From a virus: a DNA stretch of 41,158 nucleotides. The stretch lies in IMG/VR virus record IMGVR_UViG_3300005613_000149, positions 1 through 41,158 of that record. One strand, given 5' to 3'. Made by a program: the position numbers and the translations under genes. The first letter of the stretch is position 1. Each line of letters opens with the position of its first letter. This document shows positions 1 to 4,958 of the stretch, piece after piece. Below the pieces are notes generated by a model, which saw nothing but the letters and a program-made list of their open reading frames with translations, searched no databases and was not told where the DNA came from.

Positions 1-630
1 CATCGCCTCGCTGCTCGCAACGTCTATGGGGCTGAATTCGATAGGCGCAGCAAGCAAGACCAAAAGAATCTCCGGAATATGGTTAAGAATGTTGTCTATG
101 CATCCCTCTATAATGCTGGAGCTAAGACTGTTCATAGCACAATTAGAGAGAAGAAAATCCTATCGCCAGCCATGCGTGCAGCTATGACATTACCCGTAGT
201 TAAACACATTCATACGTCCTACTTCGGCAGATATGTAGAGATTCCAACATACCATGAACGTAACTATCAACAGGTGCAGCGCATCGGGTATACAGAATGT
301 CAACCGCTTGGACGCCGTAGATATTACCCGGTGCAGCCTGCACCTTATACTGAAGTTGGAAATTGGGATACGCAAACAGAGGGTTCAGACCACGTGCTAG
401 TCGCGATGGTAAATTGTCAAGAAGACTTAGATAGAGAAACGCATGGAGATGCACATATAATCGTGCATGGTCATGACGCTATTTATATTGAGTGCAAAGA
501 GAGTTATGGTGAACGCGCACAATTTCTGTTGGATTATCATTTTGGGGACACCATCATAGAAGGACCAGCAGGAGTTGTGCACTTAACTGCAAAAGCTTCT
601 ATTGGTAAAAATTTAAAGGAAGTGAAGTGA
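1..630 (+). CDS. Family A DNA polymerase, C-terminal part (cut by window edge)
   Basis: Replicative phage DNA polymerase of the Pol I/T7 type; only the fingers and end of the palm are here. The frame is open from base 1, so the ATG at 79 is internal. Residues 25-40 of the fragment match the O-helix: R25, K29, Y33 and Y37, the R-K-F/Y-Y spacing of motif B. A Tyr at the F762-equivalent is as in T7 polymerase. GRRRYYP, then NWDTQ and EGSD (fragment residues about 105-130), match the conserved block before motif C. Motif C reads VHGHDAIYIE, so the catalytic Asp (fragment D159) is kept but the usual HDE is HDA. The 5'-3' and 3'-5' exonuclease domains and motif A must lie to the left. The stop overlaps the next ATG by one base, implying translational coupling. 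Confidence 0.85.
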   Translation, partial: HRLAARNVYGAEFDRRSKQDQKNLRNMVKNVVYASLYNAGAKTVHSTIREKKILSPAMRAAMTLPVVKHIHTSYFGRYVEIPTYHERNYQQVQRIGYTECQPLGRRRYYPVQPAPYTEVGNWDTQTEGSDHVLVAMVNCQEDLDRETHGDAHIIVHGHDAIYIECKESYGERAQFLLDYHFGDTIIEGPAGVVHLTAKASIGKNLKEVK

Positions 631-890
631 TGGCAATGCAAGTCTTAGAAGCTATGAATAGAATAAAAGAGTTGGAAAAAGAAAATCAAGACCTCAAAAA
701 GCGTCTGGCAAAGACAGAGAGAAGCCAGAAAGGCTGTAGGGTAGCTATTGCAGTATTAGTTAAGCACATAACTCGAAACACACCAGATAACTTCCTCGCA
801 TTTAAAAGCGATGAAATAGCAGAAGTTTGCGCCGATGATCTAAGAATCGTTGTTACTGAAGATGGTTTTATATTCCAGATAGTGAAGTGA
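630..890 (+). CDS. Hypothetical protein with N-terminal coiled coil
   Basis: An 86-residue protein I do not recognise. Residues about 8-30 are a charged heptad-like helix (RIKELEKENQDLKKRL), so it may dimerise. The remainder is a small mixed alpha/beta segment ending in a hydrophobic strand. I chose the ATG at 630 over the GTG at 627 because AAGGAAG lies seven bases upstream and because TGATG then couples it to the polymerase stop. The same AGTGAAGTGATGG junction recurs at its own 3' end, so the three early genes look co-translated. Function unknown. Confidence 0.65.
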   Translation: MAMQVLEAMNRIKELEKENQDLKKRLAKTERSQKGCRVAIAVLVKHITRNTPDNFLAFKSDEIAEVCADDLRIVVTEDGFIFQIVK

Positions 891-1162
891 TGGCCAAAAA
901 CTTTAAGGATTGGAAGACAGGAGAGTGTCGTATTAAAGCAGACCTTGTTACGCCTTTAGGCAGTCACATGAACTGGTACATGCCACATTTATCAAAAGAA
1001 GAAGGGCTGGCCTTTGCTTGCTTATGCAATAACATAATATCTTCTAGCCCGTCAGACCCATCTGAAATCGTTGAAGCTATATTAGCTTTAAATGCTAAAA
1101 TACAAAAAGACGAAAGAGAAAAGAAGAATAAAACAATCCAAAAAAGAGAGAACAAAAGATGA
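890..1162 (+). CDS. Hypothetical early protein with basic tail
   Basis: A 90-residue protein with no family I recognise. The first two thirds look globular, with W and C residues and an alpha-helical stretch. The last 20 residues are almost all K, R, E and Q (KIQKDEREKKNKTIQKRENK), a flexible basic tail that could bind nucleic acid; that is inference. The ATG at 890 overlaps the previous stop by one base (TGATG), and its own stop overlaps the next ATG by four bases (ATGA), so it sits inside a tightly coupled early operon between a polymerase-linked gene and the Acb2 homologue. Confidence 0.6.
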   Translation: MAKNFKDWKTGECRIKADLVTPLGSHMNWYMPHLSKEEGLAFACLCNNIISSSPSDPSEIVEAILALNAKIQKDEREKKNKTIQKRENKR

Positions 1163-1377
1163 TAAATAAAGAAGATATAGAAAACCGTTTTACATATCAT
1201 TCACCCATTGCCCATCAGGTCCCGCGCTATAGTCAATTGCGTGAATCGGCAAAAGAGCTAGCACTTCTTATTTTAGAATTAACACCAACTAGTCGCGAGC
1301 AAAGTATAGCCTTTACTAAATTGGATGAGTGCATAATGTTTGCTAATGCAGCTATAGCACGCAATGAAAAAGAATAA
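1159..1377 (+). CDS. acb2: Acb2-family anti-CBASS cyclic-nucleotide sponge
   Basis: A 72-residue protein matching the Acb2 family (T4 Vs.4 and relatives; Acb2/Tad1 hairpin domain). Family hallmarks are visible in order: FTYHSP near residue 11, Q-x-x-RY near 20, the helix RESAKELALLILEL, TPTSREQSIAFTKLDE, and the closing FANAAIARNE. Known Acb2 proteins form hexamers that sequester the cyclic di- and trinucleotides made by CBASS cyclases, so effectors are not switched on. Length is close to the family minimum, with a short N-terminus. It starts four bases inside the preceding gene (ATGA overlap), so it is probably made with the early module. Assignment is from recalled family sequence, not a search; ligand range cannot be read from here. 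Confidence 0.8.
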   Translation: MINKEDIENRFTYHSPIAHQVPRYSQLRESAKELALLILELTPTSREQSIAFTKLDECIMFANAAIARNEKE

Positions 1378-1385
1378 AGATTAAA

Positions 1386-1500
1386 AAAGATTAATCAGCT
1401 CGTATGAGGGTTATAAAAATGCAAGAACATGTTTGCTTCACATGGTACAGTCTCAGTAATAGTGCTGAGCAAGATTAATACTCAGAGCTGATTAATCTTT
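1386..1500 (+). ncRNA. Structured RNA with 16-bp closing helix and alternative pairing
   Basis: Positions 1386-1401 and 1485-1500 are a perfect 16-bp inverted repeat (AAAGATTAATCAGCTC and its complement). AAGATTAAT occurs again at 1471-1479, so the 3' arm (1491-1499) can pair either with the far 5' arm or with the near copy in a 9-bp hairpin. Two small internal hairpins are possible (1421-1436 and 1452-1469). Inside is a short frame, 1419-1478 (ATG, 19 codons, TAA), with GAGGG eight bases upstream; its stop lies in the near copy, so translation could choose the fold. There is no T-run after it, so it does not look like a simple terminator. Family unknown. Confidence 0.45.
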
Positions 1501-1502
1501 AT

Positions 1503-1577
1503 GGTCCTGGGCATACGTTGGTGCCAACGGAGATGCAGCATAAATCTCTAATAGAGGTTCGATACCTCGCAGGACCG
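1503..1577 (+). tRNA. tRNA-like gene with 9-nt anticodon loop, aberrant D region
   Basis: GGTCCTG (1503-1509) pairs perfectly with CAGGACC (1570-1576), with discriminator G1577 and no encoded CCA. The T-arm is clear: GAGG, loop TTCGATA (1558-1564), CCTC, plus an A-G mismatch at the stem base. The anticodon stem GAGAT/ATCTC (1530-1534/1544-1548) is perfect but encloses nine bases, GCAGCATAA; reading it from the 3' side gives CAT followed by AA, as in Met/Ile-type loops. The D region (1510-1529) does not follow the usual plan: GGCA/TGCC can pair without the two-base linker, or CGTTG/CAACG can form instead. It may be a degenerate tRNA or a tRNA mimic; amino acid not assigned. Confidence 0.5.
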
Positions 1578-1582
1578 CAATG

Positions 1583-1604
1583 CCTTTAGTAATGGTACTA
1601 AGGG
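1583..1604 (+). other. Perfect-stem hairpin between RNA elements
   Basis: CCTTTAGTA (1583-1591) and TACTAAGGG (1596-1604) form a 9-bp stem with one G-T pair and a 4-base loop. It follows the tRNA-like gene by five bases and has no T-run. A processing or stability role is possible. Confidence 0.4.
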
Positions 1605-1608
1605 TATA

Positions 1609-1678
1609 GGGTGCCCCCGCTTTTTAAGATCAAGGGCTCATATTGTAACAGATGTGATAAAGGGGCACCCGACTTTTT
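1609..1678 (+). terminator. Large two-stem terminator-like element
   Basis: GGGTGCCCC (1609-1617) and GGGGCACCC (1662-1670) form a 9-bp GC-rich stem followed by GACTTTTT. The 44-base interior can form a second hairpin, TCATAT/ATGTGA (1639-1658). The stem and T-run are consistent with intrinsic termination, but the interior is far longer than in ordinary terminators, so it may also be a small structured RNA. It has tRNA-like length but no T-loop, so I did not call it a tRNA. Confidence 0.5.
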
Positions 1679-1690
1679 GATAGTAATTAA

Positions 1691-1807
1691 AACTGGTGCC
1701 ATCGATTGAAAGCATATTTGGAGCTTCATATAGGTCTTTTATTTTACTATCTAGTATCAGTCCCAAATGCCTGCTATAGTTTATTGACCTGATGGCATCA
1801 GTTTTTT
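1691..1807 (+). ncRNA. Structured RNA ending in a T-run
   Basis: AACTGGTGCCATC (1691-1703) pairs with GATGGCATCAGTT (1791-1803) over 13 bp with one G-T pair, and the 3' arm runs into TTTTTT. Inside, AGGTC/GACCT (1733-1737/1786-1790), a hairpin at 1708-1727, and ACTAT/ATAGT (1746-1750/1775-1779) can also pair, so this is a multi-helix RNA rather than a plain terminator hairpin. It sits just upstream of the promoter for the peptidyl-tRNA hydrolase gene, so it may also insulate that gene from upstream transcription. No family recognised. Confidence 0.45.
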
Positions 1808-1811
1808 CATA

Positions 1812-1839
1812 TTGACTTCTAAATCCTAAGCTTTATACT
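1812..1839 (+). promoter_or_regulatory. Sigma70-type promoter ahead of PTH2 gene
   Basis: TTGACT (1812-1817), 16 bases, then TATACT (1834-1839). Expected transcription start is near 1846, which is the A of an ATG, so the transcript would be leaderless or nearly so. Confidence 0.55.
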
Positions 1840-1855
1840 AATAATATGAATAGAG

Positions 1856-2185
1856 ATTGACAGTCAGCCGCAAGGCCCTACAGCCCATTATATAATTGTC
1901 CGTTCCGATCTACCCCTTGGTATCCTATCAGCCCAAGTCACGCACGCATCAGGTGAAAGCATAATGGAACCAATAGGTTCCGGCACATATGCTGTTGTGC
2001 TAGCCGCCAAAGATGAAGTCGAATTAAAACAGATCCTTCGACATATTGCTGATAAAGGTTTAAGGCATAAACCTATTGTCGAAACGCACGGTGCTTATGC
2101 AGATCAATTAATGGCTATAGGCCTAGTGCCTATTGCTAAAAAAATAGTAGGGAGGTATCTTAGCTCAATACCTTTGCTGAAATAA
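1856..2185 (+). CDS. PTH2-type peptidyl-tRNA hydrolase, start codon unclear
   Basis: PTH2 enzymes release peptides from peptidyl-tRNA. The first in-frame ATG is at 1964, but the frame is open back to 1850. That upstream part encodes the conserved PTH2 N-terminus: HYIIVRSDLPLGILSAQ, then THASGES. After 1964 come YAVVLAAKDEVELKQILRHI and the family C-terminus with AYADQLMAIGLVPI and IPLL. Using the upstream part gives about 109 residues, the normal size; the ATG would remove the first strand and helix. No ATG, GTG or TTG lies in frame there. An ATG at 1846, where the promoter would start RNA, is in another frame and meets TGA at 1858-1860, followed by C; a +1 shift there enters the PTH2 frame at GAC. 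Coordinates use ATT at 1856 as a placeholder. Neighbouring tRNA-like genes fit a tRNA role. Confidence 0.7.
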   Translation: MDSQPQGPTAHYIIVRSDLPLGILSAQVTHASGESIMEPIGSGTYAVVLAAKDEVELKQILRHIADKGLRHKPIVETHGAYADQLMAIGLVPIAKKIVGRYLSSIPLLK

Positions 2186-2191
2186 AAGGAT

Positions 2192-2266
2192 GCATCTATA
2201 ACTCAATTGGCAGAGTAACCAGCTTAATCCCCTGGTAAGTTGAGTGTTCGAGTCGCTCTAGGTGCA
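2192..2266 (+). tRNA. tRNA with 9-nt anticodon loop
   Basis: GCATCTA (2192-2198) pairs with TAGGTGC (2259-2265) with one G-T pair; the discriminator is A2266 and CCA is not encoded. T8 and A9 are present. The D-arm is ACTC, loop AATTGGCA, GAGT. The T-arm GAGTG/CGCTC holds a canonical TTCGAGT loop. The variable loop is five bases. The anticodon stem ACCAG/CTGGT (2218-2222/2232-2236) is perfect but the loop is nine bases, CTTAATCCC, instead of seven. Read from the 5' side the anticodon would be TAA, which does not fit a short variable arm if it were Leu, so I leave the amino acid open. Everything except the loop looks like a functional tRNA. Confidence 0.7.
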
Positions 2267-2271
2267 CTCAT

Positions 2272-2351
2272 GTTCCCGTAGCTCAAGTGAAAGAGCAACT
2301 ATCTTATTAAACATTTGATGGAAAGTATGGAGTTCGAAGCTCCCGGGAACA
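2272..2351 (+). tRNA. tRNA-like gene with about 13-nt anticodon loop
   Basis: GTTCCCG (2272-2278) pairs perfectly with CGGGAAC (2344-2350), discriminator A2351. T8, A9 and a clean D-stem GCTC/GAGC follow, but the D-loop AAGTGAAA lacks the GG pair. The T-arm has a TTCGAAG loop on a 4-bp stem (GGAG/CTCC), one pair short. The only anticodon stem I can form is CTATC/GATGG (2299-2303/2317-2321), leaving a 13-base loop, TTATTAAACATTT. It starts six bases after the preceding tRNA, so both are probably cut from one transcript. It could be a decaying tRNA or an interrupted one; no amino acid assigned. Confidence 0.55.
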
Positions 2352-2352
2352 C

Positions 2353-2541
2353 CTAATCTTCGTTGAGGTCATTCATGAAGGGATGACTTATATCCCATGC
2401 GTTCTTTTCTTCCTTATGCACTTTAAAATGCTCTATCTGAGCCAAACGTCTACGGGCCTCAGACTTGGACGCATACCCCTTGCTTAATTTTTTACCTGTC
2501 TTGGATAACACATAATATTTGCCATCACGTTTAACAATCAT
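2353..2541 (-). CDS. Small basic hypothetical protein
   Basis: A 62-residue protein. Its first 40 residues (DGKYYVLSKTGKKLSKGY, then SKSEARRRLAQIEHFK) resemble the small phage and bacterial proteins built on a strand-strand-helix with a GK-x-L ... S-x-x-A-x-x-x-L-x-x-IE pattern, of unknown role. The acidic tail ends in NDLNED. Its ATG overlaps the stop of the upstream gene by four bases (ATGA), so it is the last gene of the leftward structural operon. It ends one base after the + strand tRNA-like gene at 2272-2351. Confidence 0.65.
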   Translation of the reverse strand: MIVKRDGKYYVLSKTGKKLSKGYASKSEARRRLAQIEHFKVHKEEKNAWDISHPFMNDLNED

Positions 2542-3092
2542 GCCAGTACACCTTTAGTCATGATGCCTATGATTGCATCATTCAGATCGATATTGGAGCC
2601 AGTTCCTGTTTCGAATTGCAATTGGAATTGATTAGCTGTGATATTATTTATAACAGGTATGGCAGCTAAATTTTTTATATAAGTGAACACGCTGTAATTA
2701 GCATCTTTATATGATTGAGATAACGTCACCGTAATATAGTTAGCATTGCCTGGGGGTGGTATTAAGCTACTTTCAAATTTAGTTACTGAGGCTACCTCAG
2801 AAGATTGTAATAAGACTGGGTCAACTGCAGACGCACCGACATCAATAGTAGCAAATGCTGTAGGACTTCGTTCGAGTTCTGCAGCAATGGATTCAACAAT
2901 AAAGTCTAATGCACCTTTCTTTAAATTGTCTGTTCTATCAGCAACCCAAGATCTCCCGCGGTCGAACCAACCCAGCGCATCTATAAAGATTTTACCACCG
3001 TCAGGATCACCATAACCTATCTGATTATAATCTGTATCAGCATCAGCAGCTGCCTTGATATGATCCTTTATCCTATTTAATATATAGCCCAT
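2538..3092 (-). CDS. Probable tail fibre-associated protein
   Basis: A 184-residue protein of the distal tail gene block. The N-terminal half is helical and charged and contains GYGDPDGGKIFIDALGWFDR. The last 80 residues (YITVTLSQSYKDANYSVFT, later NQFQLQFETG) follow the beta-strand pattern seen in C-terminal lectin-like or gp53-like receptor-facing tips of fibre proteins, with a strand of the type tVtfs-x-sy-x-x-x-Y-x-V. That is pattern resemblance only. ATG overlaps the upstream stop by one base and its own stop overlaps the next gene by four, so it is translated with both neighbours. Confidence 0.6.
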   Translation of the reverse strand: MGYILNRIKDHIKAAADADTDYNQIGYGDPDGGKIFIDALGWFDRGRSWVADRTDNLKKGALDFIVESIAAELERSPTAFATIDVGASAVDPVLLQSSEVASVTKFESSLIPPPGNANYITVTLSQSYKDANYSVFTYIKNLAAIPVINNITANQFQLQFETGTGSNIDLNDAIIGIMTKGVLA

Positions 3093-3403
3093 TATCTTTG
3101 TGTCATCGGCATCGGTTTAAGGATGTTTTTAATATCATTGATAGGCACTACGTTCCGCACCTGATTAGCTGGAATACAATGCAATACAGCGCTTTTGCCA
3201 TTATCAACTAAGTTGCAAGTCTTGATAATGGTATCAGGACCCCACTTGCTTTTAAAGTGTTTCCTTGCCTCTGGGATTATATCCCCTGCATTGGTCACTA
3301 CTACGCTGAAGCTCATGTCGTCCCGAGGGGTTGAGCACCACGCGCCTTCTGTACCCCCCTTTGAAGACAGCATATCCACTTTCACCTTTACTCGATACCT
3401 CAT
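3092..3403 (-). CDS. Hypothetical tail-region protein
   Basis: About 103 residues, not recognised. I start at the ATG at 3403 because GGAGGTAATG places a strong ribosome site five bases before it; the frame is open further upstream to 3466 but without a better site. Two beta-rich stretches are visible (MRYRVKVKVDML and MSFSVVVTNAG), followed by a Lys-rich helix and a strand pair. It lacks signal or membrane segments. Its stop overlaps the next ATG (TAATG). Position among fibre genes suggests a virion or fibre-assembly role, but nothing in the sequence proves this. Confidence 0.55.
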   Translation of the reverse strand: MRYRVKVKVDMLSSKGGTEGAWCSTPRDDMSFSVVVTNAGDIIPEARKHFKSKWGPDTIIKTCNLVDNGKSAVLHCIPANQVRNVVPINDIKNILKPMPMTQR

Positions 3404-3479
3404 CATTACCTCCATGGCAGCAAGAGCATGTGTTATAATTATTAAGTTTACGGTAGCAAAATCCACAATAAACGAGCAT

Positions 3480-3941
3480 TCAAATACACTTTCTGGCCAA
3501 GCCAGCTGTTAGGTTGATAGACAGTAAATCCTGCAACTCATCCCGTGTCATAACCACTGGGACATAACCGATTCTATCATCACTGACCGAATGCAACATG
3601 TAAACTGGCCGTTTACCATGCTCACTATTTAAATTTTTATTACGCTCTAACACATCGAAACTCAAACCATCCAAGTCTTCACAATCATCATAAGCAAACT
3701 GCAACCAGATGCGATCACAACGTTGCAACCATTGATGCGTCAAGCGTTTCATCTCCATATCCAGTTCACCGTGGCCCAAGTATGTAAGATAAAATAAAAA
3801 AGGGGATATCGGTGTAAAGCCCATCTGAAAAGCAACACGGCATGCCTTCTGTGCAGCCTTGATTGTATGCCGATTGTCTTTTGTATGATCTTCAGGCACA
3901 AGAATATAAACCATTTTGGTGATTCGCTTGGGTGCAGGCAT
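3480..3941 (-). CDS. Nucleoside 2-deoxyribosyltransferase-like protein (DUF4406/DUF7768 type)
   Basis: 153 residues. The pattern MVYILVPEDHTKDNRHTIKA, then CRVAFQMGFTPISPFLFYLT and LQRCDRIWLQF, matches the Rossmann-like fold of phage DUF4406/DUF7768 proteins, related to nucleoside 2-deoxyribosyltransferases: a first strand, N-x-x-x-A helix, G-x-x-PisPh segment, then cDriW strand. Catalytic activity is not shown for most of these. The candidate promoter has its -10 box (TATGAC) only a few bases before the ATG at 3941, so the ATG at 3914 (MVYILV, where the domain begins) may be the true start. It is a non-structural gene embedded among tail genes. Confidence 0.6.
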   Translation of the reverse strand: MPAPKRITKMVYILVPEDHTKDNRHTIKAAQKACRVAFQMGFTPISPFLFYLTYLGHGELDMEMKRLTHQWLQRCDRIWLQFAYDDCEDLDGLSFDVLERNKNLNSEHGKRPVYMLHSVSDDRIGYVPVVMTRDELQDLLSINLTAGLARKCI

Positions 3942-3964
3942 ATCTCGTCATAGCACGGTAGTTC

Positions 3965-3979
3965 ACTATTGACAATAGT
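3965..3979. promoter_or_regulatory. Palindromic divergent promoter centre
   Basis: ACTATTGACAATAGT is a perfect 7+1+7 palindrome between divergent genes. On the + strand it supplies TTGACA, with TAGGCT 17 bases on (3992-3997). On the - strand it supplies TTGTCA, with TATGAC 17 bases on (3947-3952). A dimeric repressor there would block both -35 boxes. Confidence 0.5.
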
Positions 3980-4059
3980 AAAAATCTAAGCTAGGCTTCG
4001 CTGGCGACCCCGGGGGGTGCATCCTCTCTCCATGCCCTCGATCTAGAAAGGAGCAATTT

Positions 4060-4512
4060 ATGGGTAAAATCTCAGCAATTAATCGTGGCTCACGAGATCG
4101 CAAAGAGCACTTCAGTAAAGCCAAAGACGAACTGACTTGGACATTCATCGATCCCAGTGGACTAATCACACGTCGTGAATTAGCCAAGCATGTCGTTGAA
4201 GACAGAGGCATGTGGCTCGTAGTGATGTATCTCTACCAAGACTTAAGGCCTCGAACAGAAGAGTATGACCCACCAAAAATTGCGCTAGTGCGATATCGCA
4301 AGTACAAGAAAACCAACAGATATGAGAAGGTTAGCAGCTTTAATCTTTCCGTGCCGCAGGTGAAGATGTCCGTGCGAAAGCTCCGAGAATGGGCGGCTTC
4401 AGCGATTGGGATGGCTGTCCAAGCGGGGGAGGCTTCGGAAAGTCTGCCTGCGCCTGTCGCAGACTATCGAACTGCTTCTGCACTTGAAGAAGACCAAGTA
4501 CCAGGTTCCTAA
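4060..4512 (+). CDS. Hypothetical protein, opposite strand to tail genes
   Basis: 150 residues, with AAGGAG nine bases before the ATG and a candidate promoter at 3969-3997. I do not recognise it with confidence. The N-terminal 50 residues are charged (SKAKDELTWTFIDPSGLITR). The centre, VRYRKYKKTN then SSFNLSVPQVKMSVRKLREW, has the basic strand plus helix order of PC4/p15-like single-strand DNA-binding transcription cofactors, but the match is weak. The last 45 residues are Ala/Ser/Pro-rich. It is one of only two + strand genes inside the structural region and has its own signals, so a regulatory role is possible. Confidence 0.6.
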   Translation: MGKISAINRGSRDRKEHFSKAKDELTWTFIDPSGLITRRELAKHVVEDRGMWLVVMYLYQDLRPRTEEYDPPKIALVRYRKYKKTNRYEKVSSFNLSVPQVKMSVRKLREWAASAIGMAVQAGEASESLPAPVADYRTASALEEDQVPGS

Positions 4513-4571
4513 TTGCACCCGGAATTCTGAATGGAGTTGTCAATAAAATCGGTATGTTAGAATAGGTAAAA

Positions 4572-4587
4572 AGACGCACCCCTCCCC
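4572..4587. repeat. 16-bp C-rich repeat, copy 1
   Basis: AGACGCACCCCTCCCC is identical to 38641-38656. It lies in the 113-base gap between convergent genes. On the - strand the gap reads GGGGGGAGGGG, then GTGCGTCTTTTT, a G-run followed by a T-run. Confidence 0.5.
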
Positions 4588-4625
4588 CCTTACTTAGCGA
4601 CGTTACAGCAGAAAGTTGCACGTCG

Positions 4626-4958
4626 TCAACCGGTTAATTGATCATAATCTGGATAATTTAGTGTGTCGCAGACGCGGTCAAAGACTAGTTTCACCCGTTG
4701 TTCACAGGTCTCTTGATCTTCCAGCTGTTGATACTCCGCCTTTTTCACTTCCAAAAATTTGAGGGCGGCAGGTTTGTACTTGATGTGCATGATCCATTTG
4801 GTGACTGGATATTGTTTGTGTTCTTCCTCACATAAATTTAGCAAGGCAATGCAAGCCCAATATGGACCAGCACCAAAAGCGCTTCTCTTTTTCGGCCCCA
4901 GTTCATCCCACATAGTATAGAGAATGAACTGGTCTTCTCTTTCAAATCCGATTGCCAT
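4626..4958 (-). CDS. Hypothetical protein after tail fibre
   Basis: 110 residues, acidic and helical, with four Cys and several Trp/Tyr. No domain recognised. The stop of the fibre gene upstream touches its ATG (TAAATG), so it is probably translated by re-initiation after the fibre. A small helical gene directly after a fibre gene is a common place for a fibre assembly chaperone; this is positional inference only. Confidence 0.55.
   Translation of the reverse strand: MAIGFEREDQFILYTMWDELGPKKRSAFGAGPYWACIALLNLCEEEHKQYPVTKWIMHIKYKPAALKFLEVKKAEYQQLEDQETCEQRVKLVFDRVCDTLNYPDYDQLTG

Noticed and set aside
1609-1670. tRNA reading of the GGGTGCCCC element
   Set aside because: Length is right, but there is no T-loop sequence, no D-arm and no anticodon arm; a terminator or small RNA fits better.
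1850-2185. Ordinary ATG start at 1964 for the PTH2 gene
   Set aside because: That start would discard the conserved IVRSDLPLG and THASGES segments that define the family, so the true product must begin upstream.
4520-4560. Promoter TTGTCA ... TAGAAT on the + strand
   Set aside because: The spacer is only 15 bases and no gene follows on that strand; it lies between convergent genes.
4340-4621. 93-codon - strand open frame opposite the 4060-4512 gene
   Set aside because: The + strand gene has a strong ribosome site and promoter, while this frame has neither.
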